Assembly (NCBI RefSeq): GCF_030247185.1 | Contig: NC_080571.1 | Coordinates: 163,342,352-163,406,351, forward strand | Direction: 5' to 3' | From: Malaya genurostris | Taxonomy: Eukaryota; Arthropoda; Insecta; Diptera; Culicidae | DNA length: 64,000 bases | Shown: positions 19,736 through 31,030 of the stretch, one piece after another | Layout of the letters: every line of letters starts with the position of its first letter | Position numbering within the stretch: position 1 is the stretch's first letter | Program-made: the position numbers and the translations under genes | The notes under the pieces: generated by a model | What the model saw: the letters and a program-made list of their open reading frames with translations, nothing else | Told to the model about the DNA's origin: nothing | Databases searched by the model: none

Positions 19736-20132
19736 AACCATCATCCACCGCTTTCTGCATCAGTATGGCACCGTAGCCCACTCTACTTGCATCTGTGTGT
19801 AGTTCTGTAATGGCATGTGGATGGTAGAGTGCTAGAGTAGGCCTTGTGGACAAAGCTTCTTTTAAGGAATCAAAGGACTTCTTCTGCTGAACACCAAACT
19901 CGAAAGCCGTGTCCTTTTTTAAGAGATCGGTCAATGGCTTAGCAATTGTTGAATAGTTCTCTATAAACTTGCGAAAGTATCCTGTCAATCCTAAGAACCG
20001 CTGAACCTCTTTAAAGTTCCTAGGTATCGGAAAATTTTTTACTGCTGCTATCTTAGTTGTAGTTGGTCTGATCTCTCCATTTTCAACTTCATATCCCAAA
20101 TACTCAATGTTCCGCATAAGAAACTGACATTG
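19736..20132 (-). pseudogene. Ty3/gypsy RT end and RNase H start
   Basis: This segment is in the same frame as the pol piece upstream, separated by a single TAA at 20,132-20,130. It reads MRNIEYLGYEVENGEIRP, FLGLTGYFRKFIENYSTIAK and then ELHTDASRVGYGAILMQ, which holds the first catalytic Asp of RNase H. The homology ends at about 19,736 where unrelated sequence begins. One nonsense codon and the truncation make it non-functional. Confidence 0.85.
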
Positions 20133-21749
20133 TTACCATTTAATTTTCAATCCATGTCGCTCCGCCACCTCCAGCACCAATTTCAATTTTTGCAAAGCCT
20201 CCTGCTCATCTTTGGCTGGAATCAGCAAATCGTCTATGTAGACCACCACCACTTTTCGCTTAATGAGATCACGGAATATATCAATAATGTATCGTTGAAA
20301 TACAGTTGGCGAAGTGCTCAACCCAAATGGCGTAACAAGAAATTCGTACTGTCCAAAAGGAGTAACAAAAGATGTAAACTTACGGCTATTTTCGTCGACC
20401 GGTACATGGAAAAATCCATTCTCTAGATCTAGAGTCGAAAACACTCGCGCTTCGTGTAGATCGTCGAGAATATCTTCGATTAACGGAAGGGGAAAATGGT
20501 CACGAACTAATACTTTATTTAGACGTCTGTAATCCACACGTAGTCTTCTTGTGCCATCTTTCTTGTGTGCCAAAACGATAGGGCTGCTAAATTCCGAGGA
20601 GCTTGGTTGAATAATCCCATCTTCAAGCCATCGATCTATTTGCTTCAGTGCTATTTCCTTCTCCAGAGGTGCCAGCCGGCGAGGAAGCTGCTGAATTGGT
20701 GTTTCATCTTTCAGAATTATTTTCAATTCAACTTCACTTGTTCCAGCTCTCCGTGGGTTGTAATCTTCTATTATTTTTCGAACCGACGCTTTTATTCTGG
20801 CGTCCACGATGTGCGAAAATGGGTCGTCTAAAGAACCCGGAGTGGCCTGTATACAGTGCACGAAATTCTCTTCCTTTGGAGTGAATTGAGATCCGTAGAT
20901 AGAAACTTTAACATCACCATAATTAAGTAGGTTTCTGCCCAGCAGCATTTCCATATTTAAGTGTACATTTGACATCACACAAAATTTGAGCGTCATAACC
21001 GTTTCACCAATTTGGATCTGCAGCATTGTGGACCCCAACGACCAAATAGGGCCACTCAGAGTGTGTAACTCTTGTTTCTCTTCCTCATTCAAACACAAAT
21101 TTAACTTTCTTTGCACATCCTCGCGAATGAGTGACACTGTTGCACCACAATCGAAAAACACTTGCATATGATTAGAGTTCACAATAACAGTCAGAAATAT
21201 TCCTCCATCAACGACGGTTTTCGTGCTGCACAATTTAATTGAGTTCCTTTTTGGGCAATTACGCATCAGATGACCCGGTTCCTGGCATTTATAACATACG
21301 GAACGCTTGTTATCAGTCGAATCTGTTCTCGGACGTTGCGGTATACTCTGGCGACTACTAATTTTGTTCAATTTGTCATACCCCAGTAAACTTTCGACTG
21401 GCTGTTTACTGTTTTTGATATTTTGATAGATGCGAAGTTTTTCCTTAAATCCTTCAACAGTTTTAGCTCCATATAACACTGTTTTGTCAGCTCCACTGTC
21501 AGGTATTCCATTAACCGTATACGATATAATCGTTTCGGCGTCCAAATCGGCTTTCGAACCGATTTCCCTCATAATCAGATAATACTCGAAAACGGAATCT
21601 GTTGTTCGCTTCTTAAGGCTTCTTAATTTTTCGTGAATAACTGCACTGCTTTCTACACAATCAAATTCACCCAATAAAAATTCTTTTAAAGCAATCCAAC
21701 TCTTCACATGACGAACGGTGTTCAAGGATGATCTAGCCAATCCTTTCAT
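20133..21749 (-). CDS. Gag C-terminus, protease and reverse transcriptase (Ty3/gypsy)
   Basis: A 538-residue open stretch contains a gag C-terminal region (about 1-130), a CCHC knuckle CYKCQEPGHLMRNC (about 150), an aspartic protease active site FFDCGATVSLI in which the usual DSG/DTG reads DCG, and RT with SSPIVLAHKKDGTRRLRVD, FSTLDLENGFFHVPV and the catalytic VVVYIDDLL. Gag, protease and RT are fused in one frame, as in some gypsy lineages. The start is only the first Met; the frame is preceded by the gag fragment upstream. The replacement of Ser/Thr by Cys in the protease triad is unusual and may be inactivating. Confidence 0.82.
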   Translation of the reverse strand: MKGLARSSLNTVRHVKSWIALKEFLLGEFDCVESSAVIHEKLRSLKKRTTDSVFEYYLIMREIGSKADLDAETIISYTVNGIPDSGADKTVLYGAKTVEGFKEKLRIYQNIKNSKQPVESLLGYDKLNKISSRQSIPQRPRTDSTDNKRSVCYKCQEPGHLMRNCPKRNSIKLCSTKTVVDGGIFLTVIVNSNHMQVFFDCGATVSLIREDVQRKLNLCLNEEEKQELHTLSGPIWSLGSTMLQIQIGETVMTLKFCVMSNVHLNMEMLLGRNLLNYGDVKVSIYGSQFTPKEENFVHCIQATPGSLDDPFSHIVDARIKASVRKIIEDYNPRRAGTSEVELKIILKDETPIQQLPRRLAPLEKEIALKQIDRWLEDGIIQPSSSEFSSPIVLAHKKDGTRRLRVDYRRLNKVLVRDHFPLPLIEDILDDLHEARVFSTLDLENGFFHVPVDENSRKFTSFVTPFGQYEFLVTPFGLSTSPTVFQRYIIDIFRDLIKRKVVVVYIDDLLIPAKDEQEALQKLKLVLEVAERHGLKIKW

Positions 21750-22253
21750 TTTTTTCTTCGCAACGACATATTATCGCAACTCTGATAAGCCGACCTTGAA
21801 TCCACTTACGAACCGGATAATAGTCAGTACCGGAAAAATCGTTAAATGCAGAGTCAACCTCTAAGACCATCAATTTTGTCGTATCGGACGATTCAGGTTG
21901 GCATTGTATAGTGACATCGCTCCACTACTCCCGATTCCAACCTGCTCATCGCCGTTAGCATTCTCAAACACGTTCACACTATGCTCGAGTGGTCTACCAT
22001 TGTTTTCTGGATTACGCTGAGGTGTACTGGAAACGTATGGCGGGTACGTGCGGAGCTCGTTAATCTCATGATGAAGCCTAGTGTTCTCCTGTCGCAGATC
22101 GTTCATTTCACTGCGCATCTCGTTCATTTGGGTTGTTATATTGGCCAAGGTCATATTCGAAAAATTGAGTTGATCGAGCAATCGTTCGAATGTGTGATCA
22201 TTCTGATGAGACGGTATGAAGGGAGGCGGAGGGCCATTGTGCGAAGGATGCAT
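21750..22253 (-). pseudogene. Gag N-terminal coiled-coil region (Ty3/gypsy)
   Basis: From ATG 22,253 the protein reads MHPSHNGPPPPFIPSHQNDH and then a heptad-rich stretch (NMTLANITTQMNEMRSEMND, residues about 33-70) likely to form a coiled coil. This frame ends at 21,870. In another frame between 21,870 and 21,750 the sequence reads FSGTDYYPVRKWIQG, which is typical of gag, so a frameshift separates it from the next piece. Confidence 0.65.
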
Positions 22254-22542
22254 ATTGGTGTTGGTGGCTTCTCACCAGCGGCGCTAATTTTGCGCGTCAC
22301 CCACTAACACTTATTTATCGATCAATCTTTTGTGTTTTTTTTTTTCACTGTTTCAGAATAAATCATTTATTATCAAGATACGAACTAAAACACGTTTTTG
22401 TTTAGACTGTTCTCAATTCGTTTGTGACAATAATCACCATTAAATACTATTCGGTTAAACTTTAACCCGTAGCCTACTAGCTACAAATCTGGCAATTGTT
22501 CTCAGGCGCGTGGCCTCACTTTGGATCATGTGAACTGTAGAA

Positions 22543-22560
22543 ATCCCGGACGAGCCCCCA
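22543..22560 (-). other. tRNA-Pro-like primer-binding site
   Basis: On the minus strand the sequence is TGGGGGCTCGTCCGGGAT, which matches the 3' end of tRNA-Pro as used by many retroelements. It lies about 290 bases upstream of gag of the truncated Ty3/gypsy element. The LTR should therefore lie at about 22,561-22,880 and carries AATAAA near its end (about 22,564). I cannot fix the outer LTR boundary. Confidence 0.65.
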
Positions 22561-23036
22561 ATTTTATTGGTTCTAATTACTAACAGATCACAGATGACCA
22601 CAGCTATCAATAATTTCGGATTAAAAACGTTACGATTAGTTTAGAATACCGATTCATACGATTTATTAGTCGTTCAAACGTTCGAAGGACCGGTCCCTCG
22701 CAATGACTACTGAGTACTGATCACCAAATTCGACTTCAAGTGTGATCAGCCAAGGGAGAGTTGGTTACCATCACGAGAGTGCCGACCTTCAATATAGAGA
22801 TGTTCATTTAAATTCCGACATACATTTTTACCGATCCACACAATTGACGTCTCCTTCCCCAGATCAAGTACCATTCAAGCGTAAAAGAACTTAATTTAGC
22901 TATTATATTGATGTTACATGTGTTGTTATTTGTTTCTCTTTTAAATGGATAATACGACTACCAAAATTTTTTTTCACGAAAATATTTATAAGTTCAAAAA
23001 CAACTATACATTAAACGACAAAAAACACTTAAGATT

Positions 23037-23489
23037 TTGCAATGGAATGTAAGAGGTATTAACGATATTTCAAAATTTGATGATATATTAATTGATATTG
23101 ACAATTTTAAAACTCCTATAGATGTTATAGTAATCGGAGAAACATGGTTGAAAAATGAAAATTGTGCTCTCTATAAAATACCGCATTATAAAGCCTTTTA
23201 TGCTTGTAGAGAACATTCTAGTGGAGGCCTAGCAATATATGTCAAACAAGATATTGAACATAGACTGATTAAGAACTACACGTCCGATGGATTTCACCAT
23301 ATAAACATCGAGCTTTGTATCAAAGGACACTTTTATACTATTCATGGTGTGTATCGTCCCCCTAGCTTTGATTTTAACGAATTTTCCGTTTACCTAGAAA
23401 GCTTGATGTGTTCAATTCAACCGAAGCATACGTGTTTTATTGTAGGTGATATAAATGTTCCTATAATCTCATTCATAATTATATTGTGA
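23037..23489 (+). pseudogene. Endonuclease domain of the L2/CR1-like LINE
   Basis: The reading LQWNVRGINDISKFDD, VIVIGETWLKNENCALY, ACREHSSGGLAIYVKQD and CFIVGDINVP shows the conserved EN blocks, including the catalytic Glu (GETW) and the GDIN block. Residues upstream of 23,037 (YTLNDKKHLRF) belong to the same frame, so the coordinate is not a true start. The frame ends two codons after GDINVP because of an indel. It continues in the next frame as LESYDFSCTNCFTTRP and LDHIICKL, with LSDHSQI as the SDH block. Confidence 0.82.
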
Positions 23490-24745
23490 CAAGATATAAG
23501 GCTCTGCTAGAATCATATGACTTTTCGTGTACAAATTGTTTTACTACAAGACCAATTAGCGACAATATACTTGACCATATTATTTGTAAACTTGACGACG
23601 TTAATCGTATTCGCAACGACACAATATTTAATAAACTAAGCGACCACTCTCAAATCTTAACAACTTGCAAAATACTGGCTGATAAAGAACCTATGACGTT
23701 AACGAAAAAAATAATTAACTATCGTCAGGTAAATCTTGATTTTTCCAATTTTATTAGTAGTATTGATGTCATTGAGGACGCTGAAACAGTTCTTCAATCT
23801 ATAGTTTTCGTATATAACTATCTACTCGAACAACATACAAGAATAATAACTAAAACAGTCACAGTGAAAGGTAATCATTGCCCATGGATGAGCTTTGATT
23901 TATGGACACTAGTGAAAATAAAAAGCATTAAGGCAAGCCCCCACGATCAGCATCTCAAACAAATGCTATCACATATCTCTAAAAAGGTCGACTCCATGAA
24001 AAAGGCGAATAAACAAATATATTACGAAAACCTTCTCATTAACGTACCTCATTCAAAATTTTGGACAAATTTTAAATCTACGTTCGGACTAACAAAAGAA
24101 CAAAAGATACGCTTGATCGATAGGGGCAACAACATTAATGACAACAAGGAAGTTTGTGATATTTTCAACAAATTCTTTTCAAATATCAGTAACGAATTAG
24201 CTAAAGCTATTCCTGTAAACTCATCTTTTTGTCCAATAAGTAACGTTCGTCATGTTTGTGATTCTATTTTTCTACGTCCTTCATCTGTAAATGAAGTGAT
24301 ACTGTTAATACAAGGTTTGGATAATAAGAAGAGTAACGGCCCTGATAACGTCTCTGTCAGTGTACTAAAACATAATTCATTTGCATTCGCTAAAATACTC
24401 TCTCAGTGCTTTAACGTAATTATTCAGACCGGTTACTACCCTGATTGCCTCAAGGTGGCTAAAGTCATTCCTGTGTTCAAATCGGGTGACCGTTGTGATT
24501 GTAATAATTACCGTCCTATATCTACATTGTCCGTATTCAACAAATTTGAAAAACTTCTAGTCACTAGACTTATCGAATTCCTAAGTAAGCATAATATCCT
24601 CTTTAAATTCCAATATGGCTTCAGACAAGGTTCTAGCACCCAAACCGCTATAATTGAATTAGTTGACGAAATTATAAGCGAGATCGATAGTAAAAATATA
24701 GTTGGTGCATTATTTTTAGACCTTAAAAAGCTTTTGACACATTAG
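23486..24745 (+). pseudogene. EN C-terminus and RT fingers/palm, L2/CR1-like
   Basis: A 419-residue open stretch contains the end of the endonuclease (SDH at about 23,640), a linker, and RT blocks SNGPDNVSVSVLKHN, KVIPVFKSGDRCDCNNYRP, QYGFRQGSSTQTAI and the start of the palm, GALFLDLKK. It then shifts frame in an A-run, where one A less than expected is present before GCTTTTGACAC. Confidence 0.85.
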
Positions 24746-25806
24746 ATCATAGTATACTTTTGGACAAACTTGATTGCTATGGGATCAGGGGCATTGCTAA
24801 TTCAATTATCCGTAGTTACTTGACTAATAGAAAACAATTTGTAGCCATCGAAAGTGACAGTAGCAACCTTGCTCCAATAAACATTGGTGTTCCACAAGGA
24901 ATTAATATTGGTCCACTATTGTTTCTTTGATATATTAATGATATAGGTAATTTACATCTTAAAGGAACTCCACGACTATTCGCCGACGACACAGCTCTGT
25001 TCTATCCTGACAGTGACATCAATGCTATTATTAACTCAATGGAAAGTGATTTAAGAACTCTTGATCAATATTTCAATGCGAACTTATTATCATTAAGTGC
25101 CACAAAGACTAAGTATATGATTTTCCGTTGCACAAGTAAAATTATACCAACGCATAATCATCCCCAGCTTGGACACAATATTATTGAAAAAGTTGACTAT
25201 TTCAAGTATCTGGGCATATATTTCGACCCCACATTAACCTGGGCTCACCACATAAAGTTTGTTGCCAAGCACGTGGCGTCGTACTGCGGTGTTTTATGGA
25301 GAGTCAAGTCCTTTGTTCCCCAGCGTGTGCTGTTAAATTTTTATTTTGCTTACATCCATTCACAGCTCAACTACTTGGTATCGGTGTGGGGGCGAGCCGC
25401 TAGTTCTTATCTGAAGAAACTCCAAACTCTACAAAACAGATGCCTAAAAATCATTTTCAATAAACCCTTACTATTCTCGAGTCTATTGTTATACTCTGAC
25501 AGAAACCATAATGTTTTACCAATAACATACTTATGTGATGTTCAAACGTTGCTATTCATCCATGATAATTTGTATAAATCCACAGTACACCATAACCTAC
25601 AGTTCCCAACTATATCCCATTCTAGAACAACACGCCGTAGTAACAATTTGTTTCGTGTTCGAGCAGCTACAAGCCTTGGTCAAAGACGGATCCTTTTTGT
25701 TGGTCCAACTAAATATAATGACATACGAGGAATAAGCAATCGTGCCACATTTGCGGATAGACCAAAGTACCATTTTAAGCACAGACTGAACGAGATATTT
25801 AGCTAA
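24746..25806 (+). pseudogene. RT palm, thumb and C-terminus, L2/CR1-like
   Basis: The frame after the shift reads FDTLDHSILLDKLDCYGI, VPQGINIGPLLFL, a TGA, then YINDIGNLHL and FADDTALFY with the catalytic Asp pair. The last 255 residues (25,039-25,806) are open: YFKYLGIYFDPTLTWAHHIK and YFAYIHSQLNYLVSVWG are thumb blocks common to L2/CR1 RTs. The catalytic core is separated from its N-terminal half by the frameshift, so the protein is not functional as it stands. Confidence 0.85.
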
Positions 25807-25811
25807 TTTAG

Positions 25812-26249
25812 TTTTGTCGTGAATACGACTTACTTTACTATGGGGCGCCTTTTCAAAATTTACCCTCTGAGAGAGTGATAAGTTTTTGATCGTGAATATC
25901 TCCTGTTATATCTAACGAATCAACATAATTCTTGCTACATGCCATCGGAAATATGATCACAATTTTATGATAAAACTTTCAGTTGTGTGACATATTCTTA
26001 AATAGTTCACAATTAAACTTTTCTGAAATGTTTGGTATAAACGAGTATCAAAGAGGATAATTCATATGGCGCGTTTGCCTTTCTCGTATTTTGAAAGCTC
26101 ATAGCTCAGTGATCTGTAGAAGGATTTATATAATCTAACTACCAATAGAATCGAAAATATTCAACTTGAACGTGTATTACAACAATATTGAAGTTTTTCA
26201 ATAGTACACTATTGAAAAACCTGTTTGATTTAACCCATGACAGCACCAG
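25812..26249 (+). repeat. Dispersed repeat leading into the histone remnants
   Basis: The block begins TTTGTCGTGAATACGACTTA and contains TTTACTATGGGGCGCCTTTT. The same start occurs at 63,917 and runs to the end of the window. At 26,194-26,219 it holds a perfect 11-bp hairpin (TTTTTCAATAG, loop TACA, CTATTGAAAAA). It runs without a visible break into a histone-type promoter, so both may belong to one dispersed unit. Confidence 0.65.
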
Positions 26250-26298
26250 CCAATCAGAACGCGAGATGTCTGTATCTATACAAGAGCATCCATATAAA
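26250..26298 (+). promoter_or_regulatory. Histone-type promoter: CCAAT box and TATA box
   Basis: CCAATCAGAACGCG at 26,250 and CATATAAAAG with TATAAA at 26,293-26,298 stand about 40 bases apart, the spacing of replication-dependent histone promoters. An H2B-like start codon follows at 26,427. Confidence 0.55.
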
Positions 26299-26426
26299 AG
26301 TTGAATGGTTCACTTTTCCTATCATTTGCTGAGTAACTCTCCCCGAAACAAGACACACGACAGCAACATCGAGGACGTGTCGTCTCATTGTTTCCCGATA
26401 TGAATGCACGAGACACCGTCAGCACA

Positions 26427-26468
26427 ATGAAACCGAAAAAGGCAGCCAAAAAGTCCAGCAAGGCCCAT
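26427..26468 (+). pseudogene. Histone H2B N-terminal fragment, copy 1
   Basis: From the ATG the sequence reads MKPKKAAKKSSKA, close to the basic H2B N-tail (APK...GKAAKKSGKAQ). It has a small deletion after residue 1 and departs from H2B after 13 codons. A CCAAT/TATA pair lies upstream. The rest of the histone fold is absent. Confidence 0.55.
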
Positions 26469-26550
26469 TGCCGAAACAAGACACACACGAGAACCATCTC
26501 AGATCTCAATATTTCCTACCAAAAGATTCATCAAGATGGGAGTTAAAATA

Positions 26551-26660
26551 ATTTGCACCGTCACTAACACATTCAATTACGAACGGCAATGCGAAAGCGA
26601 AAGTGATGATTTTGAACACATCTTTATACTAGTTTACAAATATGCCGTGCGAAACAGAGT
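26551..26660 (+). repeat. Duplicated segment, first copy
   Basis: CACCGTCACTAACACATTCA and about 90 following bases recur at 27,354-27,450 with few changes. In both places the segment follows an H2B fragment, so a unit containing the H2B start was duplicated. Confidence 0.75.
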
Positions 26661-26828
26661 TGCCACAGATCAATATGTATTTTTGTCGCGAGTACTTTAG
26701 TATGCGGCCGAAAACAAAAATTGTTAGTGCAAATGTTTCCACTTGATTTGCGCATTCTACTTTCCAGGCGTATCAGAACTGGCTAAACTTAAAGCAATTC
26801 TAAATATTTCTTTATCACAGTGATGTGG

Positions 26829-27118
26829 TCATCCTGAAAAGGACGGGGTTTTCAACGGATGGCCAGCTGCAGATGACGAGGGATGATTTTCGTTTTCGTT
26901 GTCATGGGCAGCGTTACCGGTCAACTCCAACACTTCGGCAACCAAGTACTCCATCACTGCCGCCAGATAGACCGATGCACCAGCACTGACACGCTCGGCG
27001 TAGTTCCCCTTCCGTGGCAAACGATGGATTCTGCCGCCAACTGGGCACTTCAGACCAGCACGGTTTGAGCGGGACTTTGCCTTGCCCTTAATTGTTCCTC
27101 CACAGCTCGACGACCCAT
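26829..27118 (-). pseudogene. Histone H2A pseudogene
   Basis: On the minus strand an ATG at 27,118 is followed by KGKAKSRSNRAGL, GGRIHRLPRKGNYAERVSAG, VYLAAVMEYLVAEVLE and LTGNAAHDN, all near-identical to the H2A fold up to the alpha-3 helix. At least three frameshifts or small insertions are present: after the first codons, around CPVGGRIH, and at NENENHP, where another frame reads IIPRHLQLAIR. The C-terminal third is lost. H2A and H2B are often divergently paired in insects. The H2B fragment at 27,321 lies on the other strand about 200 bases away, as expected for a decayed pair. Confidence 0.85.
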
Positions 27119-27320
27119 TCAGTATTACTGGCTGCCGCTCTGCTAACTCTCTCTTTTATATCGTTTCACTGTTTCCCGTTCTGCGTATAGGAAAGGAATT
27201 CTAACAAAGGGGACGTCCTACCGTGCTACCACTAGCACGTATAAATTGAAATGTGATGTGAGAAATAGCGTCATTTAAGTTAAAGCAGCTACTCTGTACG
27301 TACGAGACACCGTCAGAACG

Positions 27321-27350
27321 ATGGCTCCGAAGACAGGTAGAAAAGCAGAT
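27321..27350 (+). pseudogene. Histone H2B N-terminal fragment, copy 2
   Basis: ATGGCTCCGAAGACAGGTAG reads MAPKTGRKA, the start of H2B with one residue changed. The homology ends after about ten codons and the duplicated segment follows. CACGTATAAATTG at about 27,236 could be its TATA box, roughly 80 bases upstream. Confidence 0.55.
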
Positions 27351-27470
27351 TTGTACCGTCACTAACACATTCAATTACGAACGGCAATGCGAAAGCGAAA
27401 ATGATGATGTTGAACACATCTTTATACTAGTATGGGGTCGTGTGAAAATATGCCTTGCGAAACAGGGTTG
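27351..27470 (+). repeat. Duplicated segment, second copy
   Basis: Matches 26,551-26,660 (ACCGTCACTAACACATTCAA, AATGCGAAAGCGAAAATGAT, AACACATCTTTATACTAGT) and continues into a (ATT)n tract. Confidence 0.75.
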
Positions 27471-27496
27471 CCATATATACAGATTAATCTGTATTA

Positions 27497-27498
27497 TC

Positions 27499-27530
<32 letters not shown>

Positions 27531-27575
27531 CATTATTATTATTATTTTTATTATCATTATTATTATTATTATTAG
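27497..27575 (+). repeat. (ATT)n microsatellite
   Basis: ATT units with a few ATC and ATTTTT interruptions over about 80 bases. Confidence 0.95.
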
Positions 27576-27824
27576 AATCACTCTTGCATACCGAAGATCG
27601 TAGATACATTTCAGACCAGGCCATTGCAATTGTCTCCTACTAAAATTTCGAGAAGAATCAGATATCTTCGAACTTCATAGCTTCAATAAAAATAAACTAC
27701 AAATTTGTCGTACCTAGCTTCCTATATTAGCAAATTAAAAAGGAATTGTTTCAAGTTTGGAATATATAGTTGTAGAATAGTAGCTGTTTAATGTAACTAA
27801 AAAGTACTTTAATGCAGGTGTATC

Positions 27825-29035
27825 GCTTCAAATTCTATTAGTGAAAAAGAGGAAAGCTTGCACAATTCATACAATCAATCAACTAACTGATATTCGGAAA
27901 AGTGATGGGAGCGTGTCAGTTTTTTCGTATTCACGACATCCAGTTATGTCTCTGACATTACTCACCCGCCTTTTTTGTTTTATAATGTAATGTATTTATC
28001 GTCAACAGTATTTCATATTAAAAACTAATTACCTAAAATATTTGTACTTTCTTTCCAACATAGCGTAGTAATTATATTGTGGATCCCTTAAAAGGAAATC
28101 TTTTCCACTGGGATTCCACTTTAATAAATTGCACATCAAACCATGAATAAATAGAATCTCAGCGAACTTTGTATCAAAATTAAATTTGTATTTCTAGTAT
28201 TATTATTGCCAGTGTCTATTTGTTTCTTGTTTTTCCGCTGAAACTAGTTGCGTCCACTACCAGGGGGCTTCAAATTGAAGCTTTTTGGTGTGGGGGAGTG
28301 TGGTGGGCAAAAAAAATGGTTCACCCAACGTAATGACATATATTATCTAAATAACAGGAAACAGGAATGTTAATGTTTCGGAAAGAAATTCTCTACGTTT
28401 TCTTTTTCATCAGTTTTAATCTTCTAGTTGAATTAAACAACAGTACAGTACAGTCATTTATCTTAGAAGGCCCGACTTTTGTGATACGCACTGTAGGTAT
28501 TATTTTTTCAAGTCCGTGTGCTGGAGCTTCAAAAACAAGTTGCACAAGCGGTAATATATAACTATGGAGTAACTATGATGAAATTAATATTTCGTTCAAT
28601 ATCTTTGGAAAGTGATGTCAAGTCTGTTTATTTTTTTTGCGAGCTGAAAACCGAATACAAATTATCTGATTGATTGTTGTTTTCATTGCGTTATAACGCT
28701 GTATTCCAGCAACTTTTATGATAATAATCTCATGTCTGCAAGTTTTACGTTCAATTCAAACATCTTGCAAAAATTTTGCAAATTTTGAATGTTATATCAT
28801 TGTTTTTCTAAAACTGAAGAAAACTGCGCACACTGATCTAAAAATTCATGAGGCAGCCAAAACAATGCGGACTCTGCAGAAAAAAGTATGGGTGTTTAAT
28901 GTAAGAGACATAACTGGATGTCGTGAATACGAATAAAACTGCCTCGCTTTCTTTATACTTCTGAATATCAATTAGTTGATCAATTGTGTGAATGGTGCAA
29001 GCTTTCCTCCTGTTGCACAACTAGAATTTGAAACG
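27825..29035. repeat. Segment with about 135-bp inverted ends
   Basis: The left end (27,825-27,960: CTTCAAATTCTATTAGTG, GGAAAGCTTGCACAATTCA, TATTCACGACATCCAGTTAT) is repeated in inverted form at 28,898-29,035 with roughly 80-85% identity by eye. The 900 bases between have no recognised protein; one 64-codon ORF starting at 28,367 has a hydrophobic start (KEILYVFFFISFNLLVEL) but no family match. It may be a non-autonomous DNA element or two inverted copies of one repeat. Confidence 0.6.
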
Positions 29036-29750
29036 AAATCGTTTGTACAGATCATTCAATTAAACATTCTGACATACAATTAAATATTACGAAATAATCA
29101 GTATAGTTCTTTATGATATAAACGATATTAAACACTGTTGCAAAAAATGCACAAAGCTAATCAAACTATCCTAGATTTGCACTACACTGATGGTTTTAAT
29201 TTCCGATTTGCAAAGAAGCAATCTTTATAGCTCTTGAGATAACATTTGGAACTATAAGAAGGGCTGATTTTGCATAATGTTCCCCATTGTTGTTCATTTT
29301 TCGTTGTGTTTTTTTTTAATGCAAACGACCAGCAGCAGGATGATGCAATCGATCTTCTTCGAAAGGAAACTGGCTCTGCGACCTGTACGTACTCTCATTA
29401 CTCGTGACCCCTTGCCCGTTGGTCTAAGAGTATGATTTTCGCGAGACATTCGTGCTTGTCGTGACATTTCTTACATGAAACTTCTTTATCATTTCATAAA
29501 GACAATTGAGGTTTCAATTTAATTATTGACCCTTTTGAGACTTAGTTCTGACTAGTACTGCGTCCATTAGTTCATCCAAAAGAAAATTTTCAATAAAAAT
29601 GAAGTGCTGATAAAAACAAACTCGAAATAGGTTATGAGATCAACATCAAAATGTAAAAAATTATAGCTTATTTTATAATTTATAGCAGTTAGTCGTTTGA
29701 TTTTAATAATATAATATTTAAAAAAAATGACTATCGATTTGTGTAGTTTT
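29036..29750. other. No gene recognised
   Basis: AT-rich, short ORFs only, no repeat structure visible. Confidence 0.5.
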
Positions 29751-29754
29751 GAGA

Positions 29755-31030
<1,276 letters not shown>

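Larger units (their letters stand above)
19736..22253 (-). mobile_element. Ty3/gypsy element, minus strand, truncated in RNase H
   Basis: Gag, zinc knuckle, protease, RT and the first part of RNase H lie in this order on the minus strand. The element stops abruptly at about 19,736 inside RNase H and has no integrase. A tRNA-Pro-like primer-binding site lies upstream at 22,543-22,560. It is oriented opposite to the LTR element in whose interior it sits, so it is an independent, nested insertion. Confidence 0.85.
22930..25806 (+). mobile_element. L2/CR1-like LINE, ORF2 with two frameshifts and one stop
   Basis: The plus strand encodes an APE endonuclease and an RT without RNase H, ending at a stop at 25,806. 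ORF1 and the 5' end are missing. Damage is light: a frameshift near 23,450, a lost A in the A-run at about 24,727 and a TGA at about 24,928. RT motifs such as AFDTLDH, IGVPQG and FADDTALFY fit L2/CR1-type elements. No A-rich tail is seen; a dispersed repeat starts directly after the stop. Confidence 0.82.
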
